Under the pieces are notes generated by a model. It had not been told where the DNA came from. It worked only from the letters and a program-made list of their open reading frames with translations, and did no database searches. The position numbers were made by a program, and so were the translations under genes. A DNA stretch of 64,000 nucleotides, from positions 55,130,829-55,194,828 of the forward strand of contig NC_083880.1 in NCBI RefSeq assembly GCF_032452875.1, in the 5' to 3' direction. Origin of the DNA: Bos javanicus. Taxonomy: Eukaryota; Chordata; Mammalia; Artiodactyla; Bovidae. Shown in pieces: positions 31,401-46,400 of this stretch; within the stretch, counting starts at the first letter, position 1; the number at the start of each line of letters is the position of its first letter.

Positions 31401-34400
31401 CATGATCCAGCGGATGTTGGCAATTTGATCTCTGGTTCCTCTGCCTTTTCTAAAACCAGCTTGCCCATCAGGAAGTTCATGGTTCACATATTGCTGAAGC
31501 CTGGCTTGGAGAATTTTGAGCATTACTTTACTAGCGTGTGAGATGAGTGCAATTGTGTGGTAGTTGAGCATTCTTTGGCATTGCCTTTCTTTGGGATTGG
31601 AATGAAAACTGACCTTTTGCAGTCCTGTGGCCACTGCTGAGTTTTCCAAATTTGCTGGCATATTGAGTGCAGCACTTTCACAGAATCGTCTTTCAGGATT
31701 TGAAATAGCTCAACTGGAATTCCATGCTAGCAAAAGTAGATTAAAAAATAATAAATTTTAAAAAGCGTTTTTAGTTTCACATCAATTTAAGAGGAAAATC
31801 TAGTGATTTTCTCTACACCCCTGCCCCCAGCACACACAGCCTCCCTCATCATCCACAACCCTCACCAGATGAGGCATTTGTTACAACTGGTAAACCTGCA
31901 CTGACAGGTCATCACCACTCCGGGGCCACAGTTTATGTCCGGGCTCACGGCTGTGTTGTGCGTTCTGTGGGTTTGGACAGACGTGTGATGGTGTGTTTCC
32001 ATCATTACAGGGTCACACAGAGTGTTTGACCGCCCTCACGGTGCTTGGTGCTCCACCTCATTGTCCCTCTTCTTCCACCTCTGGCAGCCACTCATCTTTT
32101 CACTCTCTCCATAGGTTTGTCTTTTCCAGAATGGCATATAGTTGGAATCATACACTATTGTTGTTTTCTCTGATTGGCTTCTTTCTCTTGGTAATATACA
32201 CTTAGGATTTCACCGCGTCTTTTCATGGCTTGATAGCTCTTTTCTTTTTATCACTCTGTACCGTCCCACTGTCCAGGCGCATTGCTGTTTGTTTATCCAT
32301 CACCTAGTGAAGGACGTCTTGGTTTTTTCCAGGTTTTGACAGTTATGCATACGGCTGCTATAACATCCTCGTGCGGGTTTTTGAGTGGATATAAGTTTTC
32401 AGCTCCTTTGGGTAAATAGGAGCAAGAGCTGCTGCATCGCATGGTAAGAAACTGCCAAACTGTCTTCCCAAGTGACTGCCCGTCTCACACACCCGCCCGT
32501 GGGGATCGAGCTCCTGTTGCCCCACGCCCTCCCCAGCACTCGGTGGTGTCAGTGTTCTGGGTTTCGGCCTTTCTGTGTGGAGTGTGGTAGCATCTTGTTG
32601 CTTTGATTGGGGTTTCCCTGATGACATACTATGCGGAGCGTCTCTCCGTGTGCTAGTTTGCCTTCTGTACTTCTTTGCTGAGATACCTATTTAGGTCTTT
32701 GGCCCATTTCCAATTAGGTTGTTTGTTTTCTTGATGAGTTTTAAGAGTTCTTTGCATATTTTGGATTACAATTTATCGACGTGTCTTTTGCAAGTATTTT
32801 CTTCTCCCAGTCTATGACTTGTCTACTTGTTCTCTTGATATTGTCTTTTGTAGAACAGATGCTTTCAGTTTGGATGAAGTTCAGCCTGTCACTTTTCCCT
32901 TTTATGGACTGTGCCTTTGGTGTTGTATCTGAAAAGGCATCACTGTGCCCACATCACCTAGGTTTTTTTCTGTGTTATCTTCTAGGAGTTTCCTAGTTGC
33001 ACTTTACATTTTAGGTCTGTGATGCATTTGAGTTCATTCCTGTGATGGGTGTAAGGTCTGTGTCTAGATTCGTCTTTGTGTCCAGTGGTTCCAGCACCGT
33101 TTGTTGAAGGGACTGTCTTTGCTCTGTTGTGCTGCTTTGCTCCTTTGTCCAAGATCAGTTGAGTGTGTTTATGGGGGTCTGTTTCTGGGCTCTCCATTTT
33201 GTTCCATTGATCTGTTTGTCTGTTCTTTCCCTGAACCGCTCTGTCTTCACTACTGTAGCATTTTAGTAAGTCCTGAAGCTGGGTAATCACTCCTCCAGCT
33301 TTGGTCTCCTTCAGTGTTCTGTGGCCCATTCTGGGTCTTTGGCCTCCTCTCCATGTGAACTTCAGAATCTGCTTGTTGATACTCATGAAATAACACACTG
33401 AGATTTTGATTGGGAATGTGTTGAGTCTACAGATCAAGTTGGGAAGAACTAACATCTAGACAGTATCGCGCCTTTCTCTCCATAAATGTGGAGTATCTAT
33501 TTCTTCATTGATTGAGTTCTCCTTTGTCTTAATTCATCATTGTAGGCATTATGTTAGATTTATAACAAAGTATTTCATTTTTTTGATGCTAACATAAATG
33601 GTATTGTGTTTTTAATTTCAAATTCCATTTATTCATTGTTGGTTTATAGGAAGGCAATTGGATTTTATGTATTAATTTCGTATCCTGCAACCTTGCTATA
33701 ACCGTTTATTAGTTCCAAGGAGTTGTTTGTTTTTTGGTCAGTTCTTTTGGATTTTCTGCATAGATGATCATATGATCTGTGAACGAAGGCAGTTTTATTT
33801 TTTCTTTTCCAATCTGTATACTCTTTATTTCCTTTTATTGCCTTGGCCAGGACTTCCAGTTTTAAGCGGTGGTGAGAGGCGGGCATTTTTGCCCGCACCA
33901 GATCTTAGTGGAAAAGCTTTGAGTTTCTCACCATTCAGTATGATGTTAGCTGTCGACTTTTTGTAGATTATCAAGTTGAGGTAATTGATCTTTTTTCCTG
34001 TTTTGAGACTTTTTACTATGAATGGGAGTATTTGGGGAGCCTCCATGGGACGCCGGGGGCACATACTTGGCAGGGAAAGGCTGAGGGAGACCCCCATCCT
34101 GTCTGGGTCTCTGTCCCTGAGCGAATCCAGGGTCCTCAGAAGGGCATTTCTGGAATGCAAGTCCCTTCCTTGGTCTGGGGTTCTGGTGACAAGGGCCAGT
34201 GTTGCAGCCCAAGGGACCTGGCCCCACCTGAGCCCCCATGGGCTTTTGGGACTTTCAAGGGTGAATTTGGGTGTTTGTGTTAGAAAGCAACCCTCCCCAA
34301 CCGGGGTGTCCTGCTCTGGGTTGGGGGTGGGCTGGTTCCCGCACCCCATGGGTAGTGAGGAGGGAGGTGCCTGCTGGGTGGCTGGGGGGTGGGGGTGGGG

Positions 34401-37400
34401 GCCAGCCTTGGTGAAGGGCTGTGAAGTAGGTGGAAGAGTGAGTCTGGGGGATCCCAGGAAACAGTGGTGTGGGTGCTGCTTGTCCATCAGGCAGCCACGT
34501 CTGAGTGTCCTGGTAAGGGAGTCTGGGCACTGTATTGAGATGATAGATCTCTGGTCCCCGTGACGTGTCATTTTCTACAGGACTAGAATTTGATGGCAGA
34601 TGTTTGTATTCCCCACACTCTTAGTGTGGAGACCAGGGGTCACTTTTCTTATGGCAGAGCCCGGCTTGTGCAGGTTAAGCACTTTGCGGTTGCACGGTGT
34701 GAGCACTGCCTTTACAGCAGAGAGAAGGGCGTGTTTTCTCAGTGTCTTGTGAGATGTCATCACCTCCACTTGTGAGTGTGGTTCTTTACAACCAGGCTGT
34801 GCCTCTGGAGGTCTCCCTGAGGGCAGCTTCACCAAGGATCCACCGAAGACAGTGTCCTGTTTCCTTTGGTTAGGGTCTTCTCTACTTGTGCCTGAGTTTA
34901 CAGTTTCCTGTTCACGTCTAGGGTTCTTGTTTTAGGGATAGGAATGTCAGGTGAACGTCTAGAGATCTCTAGACTGTCACCCTTGCTGGGAATGAGTGTG
35001 AATGCTCATTAGGTTTAGGAGAAGTCCTGCTCTCAGTGCCTGCTTGCTTCACTCTGAGAAGGTGGCACCTCAGGGCTGAGCACAGCAGTAAGGAGACAGC
35101 TCTGTTCAGAACGGCAGGAGTTTGGAATAGACATAAGACAAGTCTTGAAAATGTCTGGCAAACACATGAAAAGTCATCAGAGGAATTCTGATGAAGGCCC
35201 CTGTGGGGTCCTCCCACCCCGTCCACTCCCACTGAGGCAGGTAGAGTGAAAAGGACTGAGTGCGCCTCCAGCGGGCGGATGTGTGGGGGTTGTTCAGAAG
35301 TCGCCTTGGTAAGGTACACGTTTCCTCATCTGAGCTTACAAACCAACCAGGTAAGATCTGGTCTCTCAGTTTATTTAAATTGTAGAAAATTTGATGAACA
35401 GGAAAAAAGTGTGGGAAAGGAATGATTATTATTAATGTGTACTGTTATTTCTGTCACCAAGAGGTCATTATAATAATCTCTGACCCATTGTTTCTTGATG
35501 TCCAGGATTTCCCAGGTCCTTAACTATGCTCTGGTTAACATGATCTTAATGGGTGTGCACCTAAGTGACCCGTCATTCATTCTTCAGTACTAGTCTGTTG
35601 CCAGCTCTGGGCCAGGCCTGTTGTGCATGATGGGACCCTGCAGAGAGGGAAGACGTGCTGTGGTGGGCAGCAGCGTGCGTGGGGTGATTGCTGGAGGATG
35701 GGTTCCTCACATGGCCTGTGTGGGCGGGTTCTCGCTGTGGGAGCGACCCAGATGCTTACCTGCGTCTTCTCGTGTGTGTTTCCCGTGGTCTTGGCTGTGT
35801 CTGGCATTGGTCTGTGTGTTGTAAGGCAAGTGGCTCACACGGCGTTTCTGGAGGTGCCTCTTCCTTCATTGTCCCCTGTTTCTGCACCGGGGGCCAGGTG
35901 GGTGGGGATGGCTCTTCATTCTGTCCTGCTGGGCTGTGAACGCTCACTGTGTCCTGTGCTCTCAGGGTCCCAGGCCTGGAGATGAACTGTTCCCAGCGAG
36001 ATGGGGAATGGTCTTTAGAGGAAAACGGCTCTGGAAAAGCCAGGGGCTGTGCCTAGTCTCTGAGGGGAGGGGCTCCTCTTGGTGTTTCTAACACAGGTTA
36101 CCCGCCAAGTCTTTGAAACTGTGTATGTATTTATAGTGTTAGGATTTTATTTATTTGTGTCTGCGCTAGGTCTTCATTGATGCACACAGGCTACTCTCTA
36201 GTTGCGGTGGCTTCTCTTGTGGAGCATGGCCTCAGTGGTTGTGGCGCATGGACTGCAGAGCGGATTCTTATCCACTATGCTACCAGGAAAGCCCTTCTTT
36301 GCAGTTCTTTATATGTTCAAGACTCCATTAAAATAATCTTTTCTTTTGTTCTATGCTACCAATTTGATACATAGTTTACTTTTTTTCTATTTTTGTTTTA
36401 CTTTGTTTTAAACCTTAGTTCCTATTTTTTTGTTTGTTGTAATTTTATATTTTGAATGTGTGAAACATTTTCAGACATTTCCACTGTATGAATGCTGAGC
36501 TTTTTAGGACTTTCAACTCGAGTCCGCTTTCTTCCCTTCCCCCAGAGGGATAAATTATATTAGTCTGTGGGCCATCTTTTCAAGTATTTCTTTTGTAAAA
36601 ATAAATGTGTGCACACAGAGATATATTCTTTCTCCTCTGTTTTCTACAGGTGGCATATACATCGACTTGAATCTTGATTTTCTTTTTTTAGCAGTGTAAC
36701 CTGGAGATCATCATCCAGTGACGTTTTGATTGAAAAACTACATTTTATATCTAGGATACTCTGAGGAGAAATCACTTTTTGTAGTGATACCTTTCTGCAT
36801 GTTCAAACACTGAAACTTAAAAGTAGGTTTGGAGGGGGATAGTTGAAAATGACGTTTTACTTTAACCTGAATGATCAAAGGCATCCATCCGCATGGGTCG
36901 GCCGGCAGGTGTTGGGCTGGAGGTGGAGGGCGGTCCTACCTGTGGAGGGCAGAAGCCCAGTGGTTTTGGTCCAGTCTGCTGTGCGCTGGGAGTGGGGCCT
37001 CAGCTTCCAGGGTGACTTGGAAGTCTGGTCTGTGATGCTTTAGAGTTGACAGGGCTCGTCTTAAAACACTCATCAGCACACGTTAAAATCTTCCTGCGGG
37101 TATTTGCATGCAACAGAGCGGATCTGTTTTGAGTACACAGATTGAATTTTGAGAAGTGGATGCCCTGTCTGTCCCCTATCACAAGACGCAGGACTCTCAT
37201 TTACCCTAGGTCACCCTGGGCCCACGCAAATGTCCTTTTTGCTTTTCTGTCACTGCCGTCTGGTTTTGCCTTCTAAAATTTCCTGTGTATGAAATCATGC
37301 ATCATGTGCTTTCTGGTGTCGGTCACTCTTCCCTCCACGCGTGGTTTGAGTTCACCCATGTGGCTGTGTGTGCCAGTGATGCACTGATCGTGCTGAGCAG

Positions 37401-40400
37401 CATTGCTCGTTTGGACACACGCCATACGTTCATCCGTTCGTGGTGGGTCACTTCCTGCTTTTGACTGTGACGATCGACACTTCTGTAACATCAGTGCCCT
37501 GGCTTCATGTGGACATGTTCGGGGACGTGCTCTCCTCCTGCATGAATGTTAGGAGTGGAATTGCTGAGTCGTATGGAAGCGTACGTTCTGTCTCATCAGA
37601 GGCCACCTCACTGCTTTCCTGAGTGGTTGTGTGAATTTCCGAGAGTTCCTGTTGCTCCATGTGCCAGCCAGGGCTTGGCATGGGAAGGCTGCTAGTGGAT
37701 GTGTGGTGGTATCTCATTGTGTTTATTTTTTAAAGTCTCTTTTATTGAGGCATAATTTTCATACAGTAAAATTTATCGTTCTCAAGGTATAGTTTTGTGA
37801 GTTTTAGCAAACATAAATTATGTAACCATCATCACAGTCAAGATAGAGAGTTGTTCCAAAGGCTGAAAAAGTTTTTCCTTTTGCCTCTTGCCTCAGTGGT
37901 TAGCTGGTCATCTGCCCTGTGTCTATGATTTTGCCTTTTCTAGAATTTTATATAAATGAACTTACACAGTGATAGTCTTTTCTGTCTGGCTTCTACTTAG
38001 CAGAATACTTGTGAAAATTTCCAAGCTGTTGCGTACATTGATATATGCCTTTTTGTTGTAAAGCAGTATTCCATGCTGTGGATGGATGTGGAGTTTTATT
38101 TGTCGAGTCACCATTTGGTGGGTATTTGGGTTTCCCGCTTTTGACTATTAAAGATAGTGCTTCTGTGAAGCTGAATAACTGAAACTAGCACAGTATTGTC
38201 AATTGGACACACATAAGAAAAAAATAATATGGCTTCTATAAACTTTCTTGTCAATCTCTGTATGGACGTGAGTTTTAATTTCTGCTGGGCAGATGCATAG
38301 GAGTGGGATTGTTGGATATTGTAAGTGAATGTTAACTTTTGAATCTGCCAAACTCTTTTCCAGAGTGGCTGTCCTATTTTACATTACCACCAGCAATGTG
38401 TGATGGTTGTTTCAAATCATTGCTGTTATTATAGTATTTTAAATTTTAGCTGGTTTCTTGGGTGTGTGATGCTATCTCATTATGGTTTTAATTTGCATTT
38501 CCCTAATGACTAATGTCTTTGAGCATCTTTTCGTGTGCTTATCTTTCATTTTCCTATCTTTCCTGAAGTGTGTATTCAATTGTTTCACCTGTATTTTTTT
38601 ATTGGGTTTGTTTTGTTATTATTGGTTTGGTAAGAGTTTTAGAAACATAGATACAATCAGTCTTTTATCAGATAGAATTGTTTTATAAGTTTTTTTTTAA
38701 TCTGTGTTTGCTTTTTCATTTAACTGTATATTGCAAAGAGCAAGTTTTCAGTTTTAATGAAGTCCAGCTTATCAGTTTCTTTCAGTGTTCACATTCAGTT
38801 CAGTTCAGTTGCTCAGTTGTGTCCAACTCTTTGTGATCGCATGGACTGCAGCACACCAGACTTCCCTGTCACCAACTCCCAAAGCTTGTTCAGTCTCATG
38901 TCCATCGAGTCGGTGATGCCATCCAACCATCTCATTCTCTCTTGTCCCCTTCTCCTCCTTCTTTCAATCATTCCCAGCATTAGGGTCTTTTCCAGTGAGT
39001 CAGTACTTTGCATCAGCTGGCCAAAGTATTGGGGTTCCAACTTCATCATCAGTCCTTGCAATGAATATTCAGGACTGATTTCCTTTAGGATTGACTGGTT
39101 TGATCTCCTTGCAGTCCAAGGGACTCTCAAGAGTCTTCTCCAACACCGCAGTTCAAAAGCATCAATTCTGCGCTCAGCTTTCTTTATGGTTCAACTCTCA
39201 CATCCATACATGACTGCTGAAAAAACCATAGCTTTGACTAGATGGACCTTTATTGGCAAAGTAACGTCTCTGCTTTTTAATATACTGTCTAGGTTGGTCA
39301 TAGCTTTTCTTCCAAGGAGCAAGCGTCTTTTAATTTCATGGCTGTAGTCACCATCTGCAGTGATTTGGGAGCCCCCAAAAATAAAGTCTCTCACTGTTTT
39401 CATTGTTTCCCCATCTGTCTGCCTTGAAGTGATGGGACTGGATGCCATGATCTTAGTTTTCTGAATGTTGAGTTTTAAGTCAACTTTTTCATTCTCCTCT
39501 TTCACTTTCATCAAGAGGCTCTTTAGTTCTTCTTTGCTTTCTGCCATAAGGGTGATGTTATCTGTGTATCTGAGGTTATTGATATTTCTCCCAGCAGTCT
39601 TGATTCCAGCTTGTGCTTCATCCAGCTCAGCGTTTCTCATGATGTAGTCTGCATGTAAGTTAAGTAAGCACGGTGACAATATACACCCTTGACGTACTCC
39701 TTTCCCAATTTGGTACCAGTCTGTTGTTCCATGTCCGGTTTTAACTGTTGCTTCTTGACCTGTATACAGATTTCTCAAGAGGCAGGTAAGGTGGTCTGGT
39801 ATTCTCATCTCTTTAAGAATTTTCCAGTTTGTTGCGATCCACATACTTAAAGGCTTTGGCATAGTCAATAAAGCAGAAGTAGATGTTTTTCTGGAACTCT
39901 CTCACTTTTTCTATGATCCAACAGATGTTGGCAATTTGATTTCTGGTTCCTCTGCCTTTTCTAAATCCAGCATGAACATCTGGAAGTTCTTGGTTCACGT
40001 ACTGCTGAAGCCTTGATTGGAGAATTCTGAGCATTATTTTGCTACCGGGTGAGATGAGTGCAATTGTGCGGTAGTTTGAACATTCTTTGGCATTGCCTTA
40101 CTTTGGGATTGGAATGAAAGCTGACCTTTTCCAGTCCTGTGGCCACTGCTGAGTTTTCCAAATTTGCTGGCATATTGAGTGCAGCACTTTAACAGCATCA
40201 TCTTTTAGGACTTGAAATAGCTCACATGGGAAATCATGTGGGAATTCACGTCTTATCAAAGAAGTTTTTGCCTGACCCAGGGCACAAGGATTCTCTCCCA
40301 TGTATTCTTATAGGATTTTTATGTTTTTAGCTTTCACTCAATCCAATTCAAGTTACTTTGGGATATTGGTAAGACAGGGGGTTGAGATTAATTTTCTCCC

Positions 40401-43400
40401 CATAGAATATTCAGTGGTACCTATTTGATGTCTTTGTTTATGGATTGTATTCTGGTCCCATTTGTTTATCCCTGTCCACAGTTCTTGATTAGCTCAGTTC
40501 CTTCATAGTAAGCCCTTAACTCAGGTAGCATCAATACTCTGAGTGCTCTTCTTTTTCAGAAATGTTTGGAGCTACTTGTTGTTCAGTCGCTAAGTTGTGT
40601 CGGCCTCTTTGTGACCCCGTGGACTGCAGCATGCCAGGCTCCTCTGTGTCCTTGGTGCTACTTGAATTTATTGGAGTTCCACATAAGTTTTAAAATCAGC
40701 TTATCCATTTCCACAGATAAGTCTTCTGGTATCTTGCCTGGGATTATATTGAATCTGTGAACGAGATTTATGATAATTGACATCTGAAAGACATTGGTTT
40801 CTGATCTATGAACATAGAATACCTCTCCATTTATTTAGGTCTTTAAACGTTTCTCTCAGAATTATGGTTTTCAGTGTTTATGTTTTAAACATACTTTGTT
40901 AAATAAGCATATCTTTAAGCATTCATATTTTTAAGCTACATAAATGGTACTTAAAAATTGCAATTTCCAGTTGCTTATTGCTAGTATTCAGAAATAAAAT
41001 TGCTCATTTATTGATGTGTATCCTGTGACTGTGCCTAACTCATATATTAGTTCTTTTAGCAATTTTATGGATTCTTTAGAGTTTTCTACAGAGACAACTG
41101 TTTTGTCTGTAACAGAGAGAGGTTTCCTTCTTCCTTTTTGATCTGCATACTTTTATTTTTCTTCTTGCTATATTGCACCAACTGGGACCTCCGGTATAAT
41201 GTTGAATAGAAGCAATGGGAAGGGACATTTTTGCCTTGTTTCTGATTTGGGGGGGTTGTATTAGATTTCTTCTCTTTAAATGTATGATATTAGCTGTAGG
41301 ATTTTCATAGGTGTCCTTTACTGGGTTGAGGGAACTCCCTTCTCTTCCTTGATTGGTGAGAATTTTTGAATGGATGTTTAATTGGCAAATGCCTTCCATG
41401 TTCATGTATTGAGATGTTGTGTGTGTGTGTGTGTGTTTTGGTCTGTTAATAAGGTATTACATGGATTTAGTTTTGAATGTTAAGTCATGGTGCATTCCTA
41501 GGATAAACCCCACTTGGCCGAGAAGCAGTATCATTTTGTGTCCTGTTATATTTGATTTGCTGGGGTTTTTGTGTGAGTTTGTGAGGGCTGCTGGTGTTGT
41601 CTTCCTGCAGCATCGCTCTCTGGCGCTGGTACCTGAGTGATGCTGGCGACTCCAGTCTGCCTGCCTCTGTGCAGAGCTCCTGCGGGTCTGCATCCCTGAC
41701 AGCACTTGGTGTTGTCAGACTTTTCAGTTCTTCAGACCTAGAGCGTGTGAAGTGCTGCCACATGATTGTTGTAGTTTTCATTTCCTTTTCCTTGCGTATT
41801 GAGGAAGTTGACGTTACGTTGTACATTGCTGTGCGTGGTATCCTTCTGTGAAATGTCTGTGTCTTTTTGCCCAGTTTTCTTTTGAATTTTTCTGTTAATT
41901 TGTAGGGCTTGTGTCTGTATCGTGCTTACGATTCCTTTATAGGTCATGTAAGTGACCAGTTGTCCTTTCGGTTTATGGCTGGTCTTTTCACTTTCTTTAT
42001 GGTATCTTCTGATGAACTGGAGTTCTTGATTTAACGTAGTGAAATCTGTTTTTTTTTCTTTATGTCAAATACCTTTTCCAGTCATGTTTAAGAAGTTCTT
42101 TCTAAGCCTGAGGTCATAGGTGTGGTTTCCTGTATTTTCTTCTAAAACTTTGGTGTTTACTTCCACCTTTTTGTCTTTAAACCTCCTGGAATCCGATATG
42201 CATATGCCCGTGAGAGTTCTGTGTTCACTCTTCTTCCATTTGGATAAACAGTGGTCCTGGTGCTGTTTATTTGCCGTGACCGTCCCTGTCGGTGGTCTGC
42301 ATGTCCCTTCTGTAGTATTTCTGCTTTTATCTCATGCAGGGTCTGTTTCTGGGCTGCCAGGGTTTTCTCTTCATTTGTTTTTCCATCCGTGCCGTCATGG
42401 CCATGAATAATGCGGCTTCATGCCGATTCTTGGTGTCCAGTGGAGCCAGTGCCTCACTAGGTTCTTCCTGAGAATTGTCTGTGCTTGTCTTGGTATTTTG
42501 ATCTTGCTTGTACATTTTTGAATCAACTCTTCGAGGCCCAGGTTATTTTGATCAGAACTGTATTAATATGTGGGTCAATTTGGGGAGGATTGCCATCCAC
42601 AAATAGTACATATGTATTCATGAATGTGGCATATCACTCTACTTAGTTCTATGTCTTTCAATCAAGTTTTATAATTTTTTTCTGTTATAGGTCTTGTGCA
42701 TGTTTGGTTGGATTCGTTCTAGGACACTCTAAAGTTTATTCTGTTATGGTAAATAGTAGTTGTTTAAAATTGCATTTTTCTAATTCTTAATTGATGAAAT
42801 GTTGAATTGTAGCTGAGTTTTGGATATTGATTTTAAATGTAGCAATGTTATTGAGCCATTTCTTTTAAAAATGTATGTGCAGTGACTTCCCTGGTGGTCC
42901 GGTGGCTAAGACTCCCGCTCCCAATGCAGGGGGCCTGGGTTCAATCCCTGGTCAGGGAACTAAATCCCACTTGCTGCAACTAAGACTCAGCTCAACCAAA
43001 TAAAATAAAATGAGTAAATATTTCAAAAAATGCATATTCAGGTTTTGGGGTAGGGGTGTTATATGTAGAGAATACTGTTGTATGCAGTTATGACTGATTT
43101 ATTTCATTCCAGTCCTCACGTTCCTGCTTCTCGACCCGTTCTCTGGTCTGTGGGGTTTGCTGGGATTTCTGGTATGGTGTTGGGTAGATGGGACTGCTGC
43201 CACCCTTGAATTGTTCCTGATACCAAAGGAAATGCTCCTGAGGATTTACCACTGGGGGTGGGAGTTTGGAGGCTCATTTCAGAGAGTTAGTGAGGTTCCT
43301 TGTCTTCTAAGACCGTTTGTTTGCTTTTCCTGGCGGAGGATATTTATTTTCTAGTCCAGTGGATTTGAGTTTATCAGATGCTTCTTCTGCTACTGTGGGG

Positions 43401-46400
43401 CTCCTCCAGTTATTTAAAACCCAGCTGTGTGCTTGTCAGCTCCTCACCTTCCTGGTCCTCTGGCTTCTGCAGACCCATGATCCCCGCCTGGGCCCAGGGC
43501 CCTCCTGACAGGTGGCCGCAGGTCTTGGACTTCAGCCCTCAGTCCCCTTGGCTGTCTCCTTGGTGTGGCTCTGGGTGGTCTTTGTCTGCTGTGCTGTAAT
43601 GTAGGGTGCCTTTCCTTACTCCCCTCCTGACACTGACCCCCTCTCCTCCCTCCCGGGTTGTTTTGGGGCCCTTCAGTTTAGACCAGGAGTGTGCCCTGGT
43701 TGCGCCGAGCACTGGACATCTTCCCCCTGTAGCATGGCCCTGGCATCGACGAATCAGTCACCTTAACTGATAGATGGTTGCATTGAATGGAGGTGGTGGG
43801 TTATGGCTAGTGCCTGCCTCACCCTCCGTGTAGGAAGCCCCTGGCCAGTGTGCATTTCTGGTTTTTCTCCAGGGCCTGCTCAGGCCAGCATGACTAGGTG
43901 CTCAGTGAGTGTTGGCGGCAGTGAGTGAGTGAAGGTGGTTCAGTCTCTGGTTTTGCTTCTTCCTCTTGGGCCTTCTGACGAGTGAGGGCAGGTGGCTAAA
44001 GTGGCCATGAATCCTGGACCGTGCACTCTGTTTTCCACCTGACCTTGGTTCCCTGGAAACCGTGCCTGGTTCTCACTGTCCAGATGTCTCACAGCACGCA
44101 GACCCACCCTGGGCTTTAGTCGGCTGCCGCAGACCCAGGCCCTGCGCCGCCCTTGGCCTGGATGCGGAGCCCAAGGTGGGGTGGGGTCGGGGCAGTGGGC
44201 CACGCTTCCCGCCTTCGGCTCTCAGATCAGAGCAGCCACTCTGCTGTGGCCTCTTTGGCTGAAGGCCGACTTACTGAGCCCTTGAACACGTGAGAGGGTG
44301 GAGATGGACACATCTGTGGCGTTCAGGCTGGAGAAGCTGGTACTGACTCGTCCTCAGAGTCAGAGCCTGCTGAGCACACTGTCTGGAAGAGGGGTTCTCA
44401 TCTCTTTGCTTATTGACCTTGAGAAGGGCCCGAAGGTTCCTCCAGAGCGTCCTGTGTATTCCCCTCCTGCCCTGTCTCTGGCGCGGCTCTCGACATGCAC
44501 AGCATTGTAGAGAGAAGGGGGTGCTTCAGGTCCCTGCCTCCTGGCTGCACCCCCTCCCCTGTTCTGGGAGGAGCATCTGCTGGATCTTTTACTTATTTAC
44601 ACACGTTCTTACCCCCAGAAGGAACAGAAAGTGAATAATAAAAACAGCAGAAGATAAAGTTAAGGGAAAGTTTGAGGAAAGGGAAGATAAAAGAAAGATA
44701 GGGTGGACTGGGTTGAGTGGAGAAGTGCCCACCTGGGGTCTCTCGGTGCTGTGTGTGGGGGTAGGGGCACAGACTGGCTGCTCCCAAAGTGAAGGGAGCC
44801 GAGATCTGCGGGCAAGAGGGACTGCGCTGAATCACGCGTGGATGCAAGTTGTCCGCTAGCGTGGAGTGTTCAGAACTCGGGATGTGGGTCACAGTCATAT
44901 TCTGGCTTTCTTCCAGAAGTTCAGGGAGGCTGCAGGCCCTCGGGACGCTGACTGACCTCCTAGCATGGCCGCCCTGGCAGCCGATGGGCGCAGGCTTTGG
45001 GCACCAGCTCCAGGGTGGGGAGGGTGGTTCAGGGCCTCCAGAGGAGCTTGGGGAAGCCTCTGAGACCTGTGGGTTGCAGGGCTCTTGAAACCTGAGGGGC
45101 TGAGAACCGCTCTGGGCTGACTAAGGTGAGGACAGCAGAGAGGCAGAAGGGGATCCGGGCCAGCGGCGCACTACACAGAGACGTCCTCCACAGGTGCGTG
45201 GGGAGGCCCGCTGGTCATACGGTCGTTTCCTGTTTGCTGTGCGTGGACATGCGGAGGTGAGGGCACTGGGCCAAGGCCTTGTTGGGCAGATGCGTGGACG
45301 TGTGCCACCGTGTCGGGTGAGGCCTATGTCAAGTTGGAGGGAGACCTTCCCTCCGTCATGCTGTGCCCTTAGGGGCACACGCCATGTCCTTCTGTGGCAT
45401 TATGTTCCCTCTGTCACCCAGAAAGGAGCGAGGTGACAGGCACTCGGAGCCACAGAGCCGGCCCAGGACACAGGAGGAGAGTGCAACTTCCGAGACGGGG
45501 CGGGGGGGGCAGCGCTGGCTGCCGAGGCACGCGGGTGGCGCCCTCGGTGGTGGACTTCGGGGAGGACGGCCTTGGGGAGGAGGGAAGTGGAGGCCGCCCC
45601 AAGGATTGAGAGGACCTCGGGGCTGGGGGCTCCGGCACCCCGGCACTTCTTGGTGTTGTCTTCCTTTCTGGGGTATCACTGAAGTGACAGGGCGGTCCCA
45701 GTGCTAGTTTAAACAGCGGTGAACCTGGGTCTTTCCCTGGAGGACAATAATACCCTGAGGTGTGTCTAGACCGGGTTCTTATCTCTCAGGTACATAACCA
45801 AGTGCGCACACGTGACTTTTCCGTGAGCTGGTCACGTGTGTTGTGGTGCCATTGTCTTCTCACATCCTGTCCCATCGCACATCCAAGGCACGCGTCCCTG
45901 CCAGCGCACAGGTGGACTGCGTGTGGACACTTGCAGCAGGGGTGTGGCTGCCTGAGCCCTGAAGGCGAGTGCCGCCGCACAGGGACCCCGCGCTGCAGTG
46001 GCCGGGTCCAGCGGCACGCACCACCCGTGCTTGCCCCACGCCCCCACCCGTGCCAGGGCTGGAGGTAGAAAGGACACTGAGTTGCGTCTGGGGGAGGGTC
46101 CTCGCCTGAAACCTGTGTCTCCTGGCTGATCAGTGAGGTTGAGCATCTGCTCTTTGGCCCTTTGTGTCGCTTTTGGGAGTTGCTTGATGGACATTTTTAT
46201 GGTCAATTTTTAAAGTAGGTAAGACAGTTGTGGTTACTGACTATTTAGTCAAGTTTGGGTAAAATTTTATTTTCAGAAATTGTACTCTAAGCAGGTCCAT
46301 TTCTGGATTTCAGCCTGTGTGGACGTGCTTGGTGTGGGAAAGACCCCCTCCAGCCCTGACCCCCCACCGCCCACCTCGTCCTGGTTCTCATTCTCTAGCC

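Larger units (their letters stand above)
40246..43330 (-). mobile_element. L1 remnant in TAF4 intron 1
   Basis: Long AT-rich antisense L1 sequence with all frames broken. A Bov-tA piece (40,567-40,650) and a CHR SINE (42,880-43,015) are inserted. A (GT)n run occurs at 41,419-41,437. Confidence 0.75.

Noticed and set aside
30558..31661. 367-codon minus-strand reverse transcriptase frame as a host gene
   Set aside because: It is a truncated BovB with a changed catalytic box, and its C-terminal end reads into the L1-derived insertion.
33825..34571. 248-codon minus-strand frame
   Set aside because: It joins the edge of a dead L1 to unique intron DNA and shows no domain or codon pattern of a gene.
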